From contig CALQLA020000005.1 in assembly GCA_943331295.2 (NCBI GenBank), positions 62,001 to 126,000 on the forward strand: a stretch of 64,000 bases of DNA. Reading direction: 5' to 3'. Source of the stretch: Bordetella parapertussis. GTDB taxonomy: Bacteria > Pseudomonadota > Gammaproteobacteria > Burkholderiales > Casimicrobiaceae. Below are positions 18,515 to 26,660 of the stretch, piece after piece. Every line of letters starts with the position of its first letter. The first letter of the stretch is position 1. Below the pieces are notes generated by a model, which had not been told where the DNA came from, did no database searches, and saw only the letters and a program-made list of their open reading frames with translations. The translations under genes and the position numbers were made by a program.

Positions 18515-18633
18515 GACGTTTCCTCCAGGGTTGGCGGTGCCGGGACGGCGGCCGGGGCCTTGCCTTCCGGGGTCTTCCACGGCACGCATTGTGCGGACAA
18601 TACCGGGCGCCGTAAAATGCATCGATGGCGCCG

Positions 18634-18650
18634 ATTGTTGCGATTTGCGC
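18634..18650. promoter_or_regulatory. Possible LysR site between dctP-like gene and LysR gene
   Basis: ATTGTTGCGATTT (18634-18646) in the divergent gap shares its core with the inverted repeat found just upstream of the regulated operon at 19646-19668. LysR autoregulatory sites commonly sit in such gaps. Confidence 0.35.
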
Positions 18651-18710
18651 ATGGGACGGCGAGCGCTAGGATCACCGGGGAGCCGGCGCGGTGCCCGGCG
18701 GGGAGCGCGG

Positions 18711-19655
18711 ATGAAGATCGATTTCGACGGGGTCCAGGCATTCGTCGCCGTGGCCGAGCTGGGCGGCTTCGGCAAGGCGGCGCGGTTCCTCAACCTCACG
18801 CAGACCGCGCTGACGCGGCGCGTGCAGAAGCTCGAACTCTACCTCGGCGTGCGCCTCATCGACCGCACGACGCGCACGATCGCGCTGACCCCCGTCGGCG
18901 CCGACTTCCTGCCGCAGGCGCAGCGGCTGGTGGGGGACCTCACGGCGATGGTGGGGCGGCTGCGCGACGCCTCGCGCACCAAGCGCGGCGACCTCACCAT
19001 CGGCTGCATCCCGAGCATGGCCTACCAGTGGCTGCCCGCGTTCATCCGGCGCTACGCGCAGCGCTACCCGGGCAACCGCATCCGCATCCTCGACCTGTCC
19101 GCGGGCCCCGTGCTCGACGCCGTGCTGCAGGGGCAGGCGGAGTTCGGCGTCACGATCCTGCGCACGCGCCATCCCGACCTCGCCGAGCAGCCGATCCTGC
19201 GCGAGCCGTTCGCCCTGTTCTGCCGCGACGACCATCCGCAGGCGGGCGCCAGGTCCATCATGTGGAGCGAGTTGCGCGAGGAGGACCTGATCGTCGTCAG
19301 CAGCACGTCGGGCAACCGCGCGCTGCTCGACTACCAGCTCGCGCGGCACCGGATCAACGTCAACGGCGCCTACGAAGTGCACCACCCGTCGACGGCGCTG
19401 GGGCTCGTGACCGCCGGCGTGGGCGCGGCGATCCTGCCGGTGTCCACGATCCAGGAAGGCACGCACCCCAGCGTGCGGCGCATCCCGCTGGTGCGGCCTT
19501 CGATCGTGCGCACGATCGCGCTGGTCCGCCGCCGCAAGACGACGCTCTCGCCCGCCGCGCAGGCGTTCTACGAGATGCTGGCCGCCGGCGCGCCCCCCGC
19601 CGGCAGGACCGTGCGGGCGGCGCGTCCGAAAGCCATGCCAAAAACGCAACAATAG
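18711..19655 (+). CDS. LysR-family transcriptional regulator of the C5-acid operon
   Basis: This 314-residue LysR regulator has an N-terminal winged HTH (FVAVAELGGFGKAARFLNLT followed by QTALTRRVQKLE) and a C-terminal effector-binding domain. ATG 18711 is preceded by GGGGAG. It precedes the MaoC/CoA-transferase/CitE/lyase genes on the same strand and is divergent from the dctP-like gene. This is the arrangement seen for regulators such as RipR of itaconate degradation operons. The likely effector is a pathway acid or its CoA ester. The gene's stop codon overlaps an inverted repeat that could be its own operator for the downstream genes. Confidence 0.85.
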   Translation: MKIDFDGVQAFVAVAELGGFGKAARFLNLTQTALTRRVQKLELYLGVRLIDRTTRTIALTPVGADFLPQAQRLVGDLTAMVGRLRDASRTKRGDLTIGCIPSMAYQWLPAFIRRYAQRYPGNRIRILDLSAGPVLDAVLQGQAEFGVTILRTRHPDLAEQPILREPFALFCRDDHPQAGARSIMWSELREEDLIVVSSTSGNRALLDYQLARHRINVNGAYEVHHPSTALGLVTAGVGAAILPVSTIQEGTHPSVRRIPLVRPSIVRTIALVRRRKTTLSPAAQAFYEMLAAGAPPAGRTVRAARPKAMPKTQQ

Positions 19656-19668
19656 CAACCATTGTTGC
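19646..19668. promoter_or_regulatory. Inverted repeat, candidate LysR operator for the C5-acid operon
   Basis: GCAACAAT (19646-19653) and ATTGTTGC (19661-19668) form a perfect 8-bp inverted repeat with a 7-base spacer, similar to T-N11-A LysR boxes. It overlaps the LysR stop codon and lies 60-80 bases before the MaoC gene start. Its core recurs in the dctP/LysR gap at 18634. Confidence 0.55.
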
Positions 19669-19727
19669 ATTTCAAAACGAGTGCCGCGACGCGCACAATG
19701 CGTCGCAGCGCCGGAGGAGGAATCGCG

Positions 19728-20573
19728 ATGAACCTGCAGGAATGGATCGGCCGCACCGAAAGCGTGGCCGACGTGGTCACGGCCACCCCGTACGCGGCGC
19801 TCTCGGCGACGCTCGACCGCGCGCCGGACCGGCCCGCGGCGGGCACGCCGCTGCCCGCGCTGTGGCACTGGCTCTACTTCCTGCCGCTCGCCCGGCAGTC
19901 GGAGATCGGCCCCGACGGCCACCCGAAGCGCGGCGGCTTCCTGCCGCCGGTGCCGCTGCCGCGGCGGATGTGGGCCGGCAGCCAGTTCGAGTTCCACCGG
20001 CCGCTGCGCGTCGGCGACGCCGTCAGCCGGACGTCGACGATCGAGAACGTGACCGAGAAGTCCGGCCGCACCGGCCCGCTGGTGTTCGTCCGCGTCCGGC
20101 ACGAGATCCGGCGCGGTGACGAAGCGGCGATCGCGCTGACCGAGTTCCACGACATCGTCTATCGCGAGGCGGCGCGCCCCGACGACGTCGCGCCGCCGCC
20201 GAAGGCCGCGCCGGCGTCCTTCGCGTGGGAGCGCCGGTGGGTGCCCGACGACGTGCTGCTGTTCCGCTATTCGGCGCTGACGTTCAACGGCCACCGCATC
20301 CATTACGACCGCCGCTACGTGACCGGGGTGGAGGGCTACCCGGGACTCGTCGTCCACGGGCCGCTCGTCGCCACGCTGCTCCTCGACCTCCTGCGCCACG
20401 AGCGGCCGGACGCAGAGGTCGAACGCTACGAGTTCCGCGCCGTGCGCCCGGTGTTCGACATCAACCCGTTCTTCGTCTGCGGCGAACCGCAGCCCGACGG
20501 CAGGACCTTCCGGCTGTGGGCCCGCGATCACGAGGGCTTCCTCACGATGGACGCCACCGCCGTCATCCGCTAG
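19728..20573 (+). CDS. MaoC/FAS1-dehydratase family acyl-CoA hydratase (itaconyl- or mesaconyl-CoA hydratase-like)
   Basis: This 281-residue double hot-dog protein has an N-terminal FAS1-like half (HKRGGFLPPVPLPRRMWAGS-type segment, about 60-80). Its C-terminal half carries the hydratase motif FRYSALTFNGHRIHYDRRY, whose Asn/His dyad is typical of mesaconyl-C4-CoA hydratase and itaconyl-CoA hydratase (Ich). It would add water to itaconyl-CoA or mesaconyl-CoA, giving citramalyl-CoA. GGAGGAGG precedes ATG 19728. It is the first structural gene after the LysR gene. The neighbouring CoA-transferase and CitE-type lyase complete the three-step Ict-Ich-Ccl set, which is why the itaconate assignment is preferred. 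Confidence 0.78.
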   Translation: MNLQEWIGRTESVADVVTATPYAALSATLDRAPDRPAAGTPLPALWHWLYFLPLARQSEIGPDGHPKRGGFLPPVPLPRRMWAGSQFEFHRPLRVGDAVSRTSTIENVTEKSGRTGPLVFVRVRHEIRRGDEAAIALTEFHDIVYREAARPDDVAPPPKAAPASFAWERRWVPDDVLLFRYSALTFNGHRIHYDRRYVTGVEGYPGLVVHGPLVATLLLDLLRHERPDAEVERYEFRAVRPVFDINPFFVCGEPQPDGRTFRLWARDHEGFLTMDATAVIR

Positions 20574-20588
20574 CGAGAGACCGCCTTC

Positions 20589-21770
20589 ATGAACCCATTG
20601 CAGGGAATCACCGTCGTCACGCTGGAGCACGCGATCGCGGCGCCGTTCGCGACGCGCCAGCTCGCCGACATGGGCGCGCGCGTCATCAAGATCGAGCGCC
20701 CGGGCGTGGGCGACTTCGCGCGCGGCTACGACGAGCGCGTGCGCGGGCTGTCGTCGCACTTCGTGTGGACCAACCGGTCGAAGGAAAGCCTGACGCTCGA
20801 CGTCAAGCACCCCGAGGCGCAGCGCATCCTCGCGCGGCTGATCGACGAAGAAGCCGACGTCGTCGTGCAGAACCTCGCCCCCGGCGCGGCCGCGCGGCTC
20901 GGGCTGTCCTACGCGGCGCTGGCGGCGAAGAAGCCCGGCATCATCGTCTGCGACATCTCGGGCTATGGCGGCGACGGGCCGTATCGCGACAAGAAGGCCT
21001 ACGACCTCCTCATCCAGAGCGAGTCGGGCTTCCTGTCGGTCACCGGCACGCCGGACGAGCCGTCGAAGGCGGGCAACTCGATCGCCGACATCGCCGCCGG
21101 CATGTACGCGTACTCGAACATCCTGGCCGCGCTGCTGCAGCGCCAGCGCACCGGGCGCGGCCAGCACCTCGACATCTCGATGCTGGAGTCTCTGGTGGAG
21201 TGGATGAGTTTCCCGCTCTACTATGCGTTCGACGGCGCGCCGCCGCCGGCGAGGAGCGGCGCGAGCCACGCGACGATCTACCCGTACGGCCCCTTTCCCG
21301 CCGGCGACGGCAAGGTCGTGATGCTGGGGCTGCAGAACGAGCGCGAGTGGGTCGCCTTCTGCGAGAAGGTGCTGCTGCAACCGGGGCTCGCGCAGGAAGA
21401 CCGCTTCGCCACCAACTCGCGGCGCAGCGAAGCGCGCGCGGAACTGCGCGCACTGATCGTCGCCGCGTTCGCCGCGATGACCGGCGACGAGGTCGTCGCG
21501 CGGCTCGAGACGGCGCAGATCGCCAATGCGCAGGTCAACGCGATGGCGGACGTCTGGGCGCATCCGCAGTTGAAGGCCCGCGGCCGCTGGCGCGAGGTGG
21601 GGACGCCGGCCGGACCGGTGCCCGCGCTGCTGCCGCCGGGCTCGTGGCAGCAGGGCGACCCGCGGATGGACCCGGTGCCGGCACTGGGCGCGCACACCGA
21701 CGCGATCCTCGGCGCGCTGGGCTACACGGCGGAGCGCATTGCCGCGCTGCGCGCCGAGAAGGCAATTTAG
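20589..21770 (+). CDS. Class III (CaiB/BaiF) CoA-transferase, probably itaconate/mesaconate-type
   Basis: The 393-residue family III CoA-transferase has the N-terminal nucleotide-fold segment (GARVIKIERPGVGDFAR), the catalytic Asp139 in KKAYDLLIQSESGFLS and a family-typical DISGYGGDGPY loop. Enzymes of this class activate a carboxylic acid, usually with succinyl-CoA. In the context of a MaoC hydratase and CitE-type lyase, the acid is likely itaconate, mesaconate or citramalate (Ict/Mct/Sct-like). The gene starts 15 bases after the hydratase stop, so it is co-transcribed. Substrate choice within the family cannot be read directly from sequence. Confidence 0.82.
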   Translation: MNPLQGITVVTLEHAIAAPFATRQLADMGARVIKIERPGVGDFARGYDERVRGLSSHFVWTNRSKESLTLDVKHPEAQRILARLIDEEADVVVQNLAPGAAARLGLSYAALAAKKPGIIVCDISGYGGDGPYRDKKAYDLLIQSESGFLSVTGTPDEPSKAGNSIADIAAGMYAYSNILAALLQRQRTGRGQHLDISMLESLVEWMSFPLYYAFDGAPPPARSGASHATIYPYGPFPAGDGKVVMLGLQNEREWVAFCEKVLLQPGLAQEDRFATNSRRSEARAELRALIVAAFAAMTGDEVVARLETAQIANAQVNAMADVWAHPQLKARGRWREVGTPAGPVPALLPPGSWQQGDPRMDPVPALGAHTDAILGALGYTAERIAALRAEKAI

Positions 21771-21783
21771 GGAAACTGCCGCG

Positions 21784-22596
21784 ATGAAGGCGCCGATCAC
21801 CTACCTGTTCGTCCCGGGCAGCCGTCCGGACCGCTTCGACAAGGCGATGGCGGCCGGCGCCGACGCGGTGATCCTCGACCTCGAGGATGCCGTCGCGCCC
21901 GCCGCCAAGGACGCGGCGCGCGCCGCGGTCGCCGCGTGGGTCGCCGCGCACGCGCAAGCGCGCCCGCGGACCGTCGTCCGCATCAACGATGCGGCGTCGC
22001 AGTGGTTCGCTGCCGATCTCGTCGCGCTCTCCGGGATGGGCGTCGAACTCGTCATGCTGCCGAAGACCGAGCGCCGCGATGCGATCGAAGCGGTACGTGC
22101 CGCGCTGGGGCCGGCGCTGCAGGTGCTGGCGCTGATCGAGACCGCGGCGGGCGTCGACAACGCCGACGCCATCGCCGCCACGCCCGGCGTGCAGCGCCTC
22201 GTGTTCGGCAACCTCGACTACGCCGCCGACCTCGATCTTTCCGGGGACGAGCGCGGCCTCGCCTACCCGTCGGCGCGGCTGGCCCATGCGTCGCGCGCCG
22301 CGGGCCTTGTCGCGCCGGTCGCGGGCGTCACGCCGGCGATCGACGACGACGCGCAGCTCCTCGCCGACCTCGCGTTCGCGCGCGCGTTCGGCTTCGGCGC
22401 GAAGGCATGCATCCATCCGCGGCAGGTCGGCGTGATCCGGCAGGCGATGCGGCCGACGCCCGCGGAACTCGACTGGGCGCGCCGCGTGCTGGCCGCCGTC
22501 GGGGGCGGCGACGGCGTCGCGCAGGTCGACGGGAAGATGGTCGATCGCCCGGTGCTGATCAGGGCGCGCGGCTTCCTCGACCGCGCGGCGGATTGA
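21784..22596 (+). CDS. CitE/HpcH family acyl-CoA lyase, probable citramalyl-CoA lyase
   Basis: This 270-residue TIM-barrel lyase of the CitE-like family begins with YLFVPGSRPDRFDKA. It has the Mg-binding Glu/Asp region (LIETAAGVDNADAIA and FGNLDYAADL) and the conserved AKACIHPRQ. CitE-like stand-alone enzymes cleave malyl-, beta-methylmalyl- or citramalyl-CoA. Placed after an Ict-like transferase and an Ich-like hydratase, it should split (S)-citramalyl-CoA into acetyl-CoA and pyruvate. ATG 21784 lies 14 bases after the previous stop, with no strong ribosome site beyond GGGAAAC. L-malyl-CoA/beta-methylmalyl-CoA lyase is the main alternative. Confidence 0.82.
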   Translation: MKAPITYLFVPGSRPDRFDKAMAAGADAVILDLEDAVAPAAKDAARAAVAAWVAAHAQARPRTVVRINDAASQWFAADLVALSGMGVELVMLPKTERRDAIEAVRAALGPALQVLALIETAAGVDNADAIAATPGVQRLVFGNLDYAADLDLSGDERGLAYPSARLAHASRAAGLVAPVAGVTPAIDDDAQLLADLAFARAFGFGAKACIHPRQVGVIRQAMRPTPAELDWARRVLAAVGGGDGVAQVDGKMVDRPVLIRARGFLDRAAD

Positions 22597-22665
22597 CCGC
22601 CGCGGACCACCGCTCCAATTCGCTTCGAACCGCACGCCCAAGCCACGAACAAGGGAGCCCCACGC

Positions 22666-24057
22666 ATGGCCGCCACCATCATCGATTCCAGGATCTTCGG
22701 CAACATCTTCAGCAGCGACGCGATGCGCGCCGTGTGGTCCGACGAGAACCGCACCGCCAAGTACGTCGCCATCGAACGCGCGCTGGCGATCGTGCAGGGC
22801 CGCCTCGGCATCATCCCGCAGGAGGCCGCGACCGAGATCGTGAAGAACTGCGACATCGGCCGGATCGACATGGACAAGCTCCGCGAGCAGACGGAGCGGA
22901 TCGGCTACCCGATCCTCGGCGTCGTGTCGCAGTTGAACGCACTGTGCCGCGACAAGCTGGGCGAGTACTGCCACTGGGGCGCCACCACGCAGGACATCAC
23001 CGACACCGCGACGGTGCTGCTGGTCCGCGAGGGGCTCGCGATCGTCGAGGCCGACCTCGCCGCGATCTCGCAGGCGCTGGCCGACCTGGCGCTGCGCCAT
23101 CGCGACACGCCGGTGGTCGGGCGCAGCAACCTGCAGCAGGCGATTCCCGTCACCTTCGGCTACAAGATGGCGACGATCCTCGCCGCGATCGAGCGGCACC
23201 GCGAGCGCCTCGCGCAGCTGAAGCCGCGGGTTCTGGTCGGCGAATTCGGCGGCGCCTGCGGCACGCTCGCCTCGCTCGAGACCGGCGCGATGGAGACGCA
23301 GGCCGGGCTGATGGCCGAGCTGGGGCTCGGCCAGCCGCTCATCGCCTGGCACACGGTGCGCGACTCGATCGCCGAGATCGGCTGCTTCCTCGGGCTCGTC
23401 GGCGGCACGCTGGGCAAGATCGCGATGGACGTGAAGCTGATGATGCAGACCGAGGTGGCCGAGGTGTACGAGCCCTTCGCCCACGGCCGCGGCTCGAGCA
23501 GCACGATGCCGCAGAAGCGCAACCCGATCTCGTCGTGCTACATCCACGCCGCGGTGTCGGTGGTGCGCCAGCACGCGGCGGCGCTGATGGACGCGATGAT
23601 CGCCGACCACGAGCGCTCGACCGGCCCCTGGGAGATCGAGTGGATCTCGCTGCCGGAATCGTTCTGCCTGATGGCCGGCGCGCTGAAGCAGACGCGCTTC
23701 GTGCTCGAGGGCCTCGAGGTCGATGCAGCGCGGATGCGCGCCAACATCGACATCACCAACGGGCTCGTGATGTCCGAGGCGGTGATGATGGGCCTGGGGC
23801 GCTACATCGGCCGCGAGTACGCGCACGACCTCGTCTACGACATCTGCCGCGAGTCGATCCGGCAGGACCGGCCGCTGCTCGACCTGCTGGCCGGGAATCC
23901 GGAGATCAGCGCCCACCTCGACCGCGCCGCGCTGGCGAAGCTCTGCGATCCCGCGAATTACCTCGGCCAGGCCGGGGTGATGGTCGACCGCGTGCTGGCC
24001 GCGCGCGCGGCGACCGCAGCCTCGGTCGGCGTGGGTGGGCGGCGCAGCCCGGGTTGA
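22666..24057 (+). CDS. PcaB/adenylosuccinate-lyase-like member of the fumarase/aspartase superfamily
   Basis: This 463-residue lyase has the superfamily signature GSSSTMPQKRNPIS and the conserved THWGATTQDITDT-like segment (here HWGATTQDITDTAT). It most resembles 3-carboxy-cis,cis-muconate cycloisomerase (N-terminal AMRAVWSDENRTAKYVAIE). It is the last gene of the C5-acid operon, 69 bases after the CitE-like gene. The same superfamily branch contains fungal trans-aconitate decarboxylase (Tad1), which makes itaconate, so a role feeding this operon is an attractive inference. A protocatechuate role is less likely given the context. The C-terminal SPG and the stop codon are supplied by a repeat element that begins at about 24045. 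Confidence 0.75.
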   Translation: MAATIIDSRIFGNIFSSDAMRAVWSDENRTAKYVAIERALAIVQGRLGIIPQEAATEIVKNCDIGRIDMDKLREQTERIGYPILGVVSQLNALCRDKLGEYCHWGATTQDITDTATVLLVREGLAIVEADLAAISQALADLALRHRDTPVVGRSNLQQAIPVTFGYKMATILAAIERHRERLAQLKPRVLVGEFGGACGTLASLETGAMETQAGLMAELGLGQPLIAWHTVRDSIAEIGCFLGLVGGTLGKIAMDVKLMMQTEVAEVYEPFAHGRGSSSTMPQKRNPISSCYIHAAVSVVRQHAAALMDAMIADHERSTGPWEIEWISLPESFCLMAGALKQTRFVLEGLEVDAARMRANIDITNGLVMSEAVMMGLGRYIGREYAHDLVYDICRESIRQDRPLLDLLAGNPEISAHLDRAALAKLCDPANYLGQAGVMVDRVLAARAATAASVGVGGRRSPG

Positions 24058-24131
24058 GCGCGAGCGAAACCCGGGGGTGGCGCAAACGGGCACGGTTCAC
24101 CCGGGTTTCGCTCGCGCTCAACCCGGGCTAC
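24045..24131 (+). repeat. 88-bp imperfect palindrome, family A, copy 1
   Basis: The left arm AGCCCGGGTTGAGCG...GAAACCCGGG is inverted as CCCGGGTTTCGC...CTCAACCCGGGCT. A conserved spacer contains GGCGCAAACGGGCACGG. The same element occurs at 31880, 37917 and 52536. In this copy the left arm provides the last codons and the stop of the upstream lyase gene. I call this orientation plus. It resembles REP/MITE-type non-coding repeats. Confidence 0.85.
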
Positions 24132-24150
24132 GGGATCCGGGCTACGGGAT
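24123..24150 (+). repeat. Tandem duplication of a 14-mer
   Basis: CCGGGCTACGGGAT is present twice head to tail (24123-24136, 24137-24150) at the right edge of repeat copy 1. It looks like a local slippage duplication of the element's end. Confidence 0.75.
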
Positions 24151-24177
24151 CGCCTGGCCGGGAGGGCGCAGGCGCCG

Positions 24178-25107
24178 TCACTTGCCCCAGGTCAGCGCCA
24201 GCGGATTGACCTCGCGCGCGAGCTCGAGCAGGCCGGCGCGCGTGGCCGGGTGCAGCGGCTCCAGCGGGTGGCGCACGGCGTCGCTCGCGATGACGCCGCC
24301 TTCGGCCATCACGGTCTTGGTCGCGCGCAGCCCGCATTGCCGGTTCTCGTAGTTGATGAGCGGCAGGATGCGGGCGTAGGCCGCGGCCGCCTCGCGCCGC
24401 CGGCCGGCGCGATGGTGGGCGACGACGGGCTTGATGAGGTCGGGCAAGAGCGCGCTCGACATCGTGCCGGTCGCGCCGGCGTCGAGGTCGGCCATCAGCG
24501 TGATCGACTCCTCGCCGTCGAACGGCCCCGCGATCGCGCCACCGCCGGCTTCGATCAGGCCGCGCAGCTTGGCCGCCGCCCCCGCCGTCTCGACCTTGAA
24601 GTAGCGGACCGCGGGCACCTCGCGGGCAAGGCGGACGAGGAACGGCACCGACAGCGCGACGCCGGACAGCGGCGCATCCTGCACCATGATCGGTATCCGG
24701 CCCGCGTCGGCGACGCGCTGGAAGTGCTCGAGCATCCCCTTTTCGTCGGTGCGCAGGCTCGCACCGTGGTACGGTGGCATCAGCATCACCATCGCGGCGC
24801 CGGCCGCGGCCGCGGCTGCGGCGCGTTCGGCGGCGATCCGGGTGCTGAAGTGGCTGCAGGTGACGATGACGGGCACCCGACCGGCGACCTGCGCGAGGCA
24901 GGTGTCCAGCAGCGCGCTGCGCTCCGCGTCGGAGACGAGGAACTGCTCGGAGTAGTTGGCGAGGATGCAGATCGCGTCGACGCCCTGGTCGATCATGCAG
25001 TCCATGACGCGGCGCTGGCCGTCGAGGTCGAGGTCGCCGGAGGCCGTGAACGGCGTCGGCGCGACGGGGCAGACGCCGGCGAGCGGCGGGGTCGGGGAAG
25101 TCGTCAC
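24178..25107 (-). CDS. Dihydrodipicolinate synthase/N-acetylneuraminate lyase family protein
   Basis: This 309-residue (beta/alpha)8 aldolase of the DapA superfamily has the N-terminal GVCPVAPTPFTASGDLD, the MPPYH segment and the Schiff-base Lys in RYFKVETAG. Members condense or cleave pyruvate-linked compounds (DHDPS, NAL, KDG aldolase, 5-dehydro-4-deoxyglucarate dehydratase). The start is GTG 25107 with AGGAG upstream. It points toward the end of the C5-acid operon from the opposite strand. Since citramalyl-CoA breakdown gives pyruvate, a pyruvate aldolase may be related in function, but this is only suggestive. It is probably not the housekeeping dapA. Confidence 0.75.
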   Translation of the reverse strand: MTTSPTPPLAGVCPVAPTPFTASGDLDLDGQRRVMDCMIDQGVDAICILANYSEQFLVSDAERSALLDTCLAQVAGRVPVIVTCSHFSTRIAAERAAAAAAAGAAMVMLMPPYHGASLRTDEKGMLEHFQRVADAGRIPIMVQDAPLSGVALSVPFLVRLAREVPAVRYFKVETAGAAAKLRGLIEAGGGAIAGPFDGEESITLMADLDAGATGTMSSALLPDLIKPVVAHHRAGRRREAAAAYARILPLINYENRQCGLRATKTVMAEGGVIASDAVRHPLEPLHPATRAGLLELAREVNPLALTWGK

Positions 25108-25300
25108 GTGGGATGCTCCTGCGGAGTCGGGGAAACCCGTCGCGGTGGCCGGGGGGCGTGCGGGGCGGGGGCGCGCAACCCCCGAATTCTAGCCTTCCCG
25201 CCGGGATGGGCTCGCAGCGGGCTGCGACAGATGGGGCCGGCCCTCCCGGGCCCCCGTATTTCTGTCAGGAAATTCAAGCACTTTTGTTCACCTGCGCTAT

Positions 25301-25329
25301 TTGTTCCGGCCGTAGCATTCTGTTACATT
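25301..25329 (+). promoter_or_regulatory. Candidate sigma70 promoter for the glycan operon
   Basis: TTGTTC (25301-25306) and TACATT (25324-25329) are spaced by 17 bases. The surrounding 25260-25450 stretch is less GC-rich than its flanks, typical of a regulatory region. The rest of the 25108-25485 gap shows no gene. Confidence 0.5.
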
Positions 25330-25551
25330 TTCTCGCAGATGCACCGGCGCCGCTGGCGACGCGAATGCACGCGGTTCGAGATGCGCGTCGGCGGCGGTTG
25401 CCACAACAAAAATGCCCCGCGGCAGTCGTTCCTCACCCTTTACGGCTGCTGATTCGGAGGCATTGTCCTGATCACGGAAACCGCGATGCGCGCTCCGCGC
25501 GCATCCTTCACGCGTGCCCGGGAAACCCGCGGGCCACGCCCGGGAGGGGTT

Positions 25552-26655
25552 GTGCTCGTGGTCGCCGGCACGCGCCCCGAGTGCATCAAGCTCGCGCCGC
25601 TCATCCTGGCACTCGCCGGCCACCCGACGCTGTCGGTGGTCGTCGTCAACAGCGGCCAGCACCGCGAAGCCGTCGCCCGGACGTATGCGAGCTTCGGCAT
25701 CCGCTGCGACATCGAACTGCCCCCGCTCCCCGCGCTGCCCAACCTGGCCGCCGCGTGCGCCCACCTGCGCCGGTCGCTCGCGGCCGTGGTGCGTCGGCTT
25801 GCGCCGGAGACCGTGATCGTCCAGGGCGACACGCTGACCGCCTACGCCGGGGCCCGCGCGGGCGTCGACGCCGGCTGCCCGGTCACCCACGTCGAGGCGG
25901 GCCTGCGAACCGAGTCGGTGCGCGACCCGTTCCCCGAGGAGTGGTTCCGGCGCCGGATCGCGCGGAGCGCCGACCTGCATTTCGCGCCGTCGCAGTCGGC
26001 GGTGGACAACCTGCTGCGCGAAGGCATCCCGGCGGCGCGGATCCACCGCGTCGGCAACACCGGGATCGACAGCCTGCGCGCCTTGCTCGAGGAGGCGAAG
26101 AAGCGCCCGTCGCTGGCGGTCGCGCCGAAGCCGCGCATCCTCGTCACGCTGCATCGCCGGGAAAACTGGGATGCCGCGACCGAAGTGGTCTGCACCGCGC
26201 TGATCGAGCTCGCCCGGCGCCGGCCCGACCTCTCGGTGCTGTTCCCCGTGCACCCCAATCCGCGCATCGCCCGGCACGTCCGGCGCTGCCTCGGCACGCA
26301 CCCGGCATTCGAACTGGCGGCGCCGCTGCCCTATCCGGAGTTCATCCAGCGCGCGTCCGAGGCGGCGCTGATCATCAGCGACTCGGGCGGCATCCAGGAA
26401 GAGGCGCCGCACCTCGGCGTGCCCGTGCTCGTGCCGCGCACCAACACCGAGCGGCCGGAAAGCATCGCCGCGGGGTTCGTCCGGCTGGTGCCGATCGACG
26501 TCGACGCCATCGTCGGCGCGGCGCTCGAGATGCTCGCCGCGCCCCGCCGCGCGCCGCTTCCCTTCGACGACCATGCCCCGTTCGGCGCCGGCGATGCCGC
26601 GCGCCGGATCGTCGGCGTGCTGGAACGCCCACTCGTCGCCGCCGGGTGGGCGTGA
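25552..26655 (+). CDS. wecB: Non-hydrolysing UDP-N-acetylglucosamine 2-epimerase (WecB-like)
   Basis: The GT-B-fold epimerase shows VVAGTRPECIKLAPL at the N-terminus, then IVQGDTLTAYAGA, HVEAGLRT, HRRENWD and the UDP-binding ISDSGGIQEEAP. It interconverts UDP-GlcNAc and UDP-ManNAc, supplying ManNAc-type sugars for surface polysaccharide. I prefer GTG 25552 (preceded by GGGAGGGG, and matching where family members begin). An in-frame ATG at 25486 would add 22 Arg/Pro-rich residues. It is the first gene of a four-gene glycan operon. Its stop overlaps a possible GTG start of the next gene. Confidence 0.85.
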   Translation: MLVVAGTRPECIKLAPLILALAGHPTLSVVVVNSGQHREAVARTYASFGIRCDIELPPLPALPNLAAACAHLRRSLAAVVRRLAPETVIVQGDTLTAYAGARAGVDAGCPVTHVEAGLRTESVRDPFPEEWFRRRIARSADLHFAPSQSAVDNLLREGIPAARIHRVGNTGIDSLRALLEEAKKRPSLAVAPKPRILVTLHRRENWDAATEVVCTALIELARRRPDLSVLFPVHPNPRIARHVRRCLGTHPAFELAAPLPYPEFIQRASEAALIISDSGGIQEEAPHLGVPVLVPRTNTERPESIAAGFVRLVPIDVDAIVGAALEMLAAPRRAPLPFDDHAPFGAGDAARRIVGVLERPLVAAGWA

Positions 26656-26660
26656 CGCCG

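Noticed and set aside
22666..24057. Assigning the lyase as PcaB of the protocatechuate pathway because pcaC/pcaD-like genes are in the same window
   Set aside because: Those genes are about 20 kb away on the other strand, whereas the lyase is the last gene of the MaoC/CoA-transferase/CitE operon.
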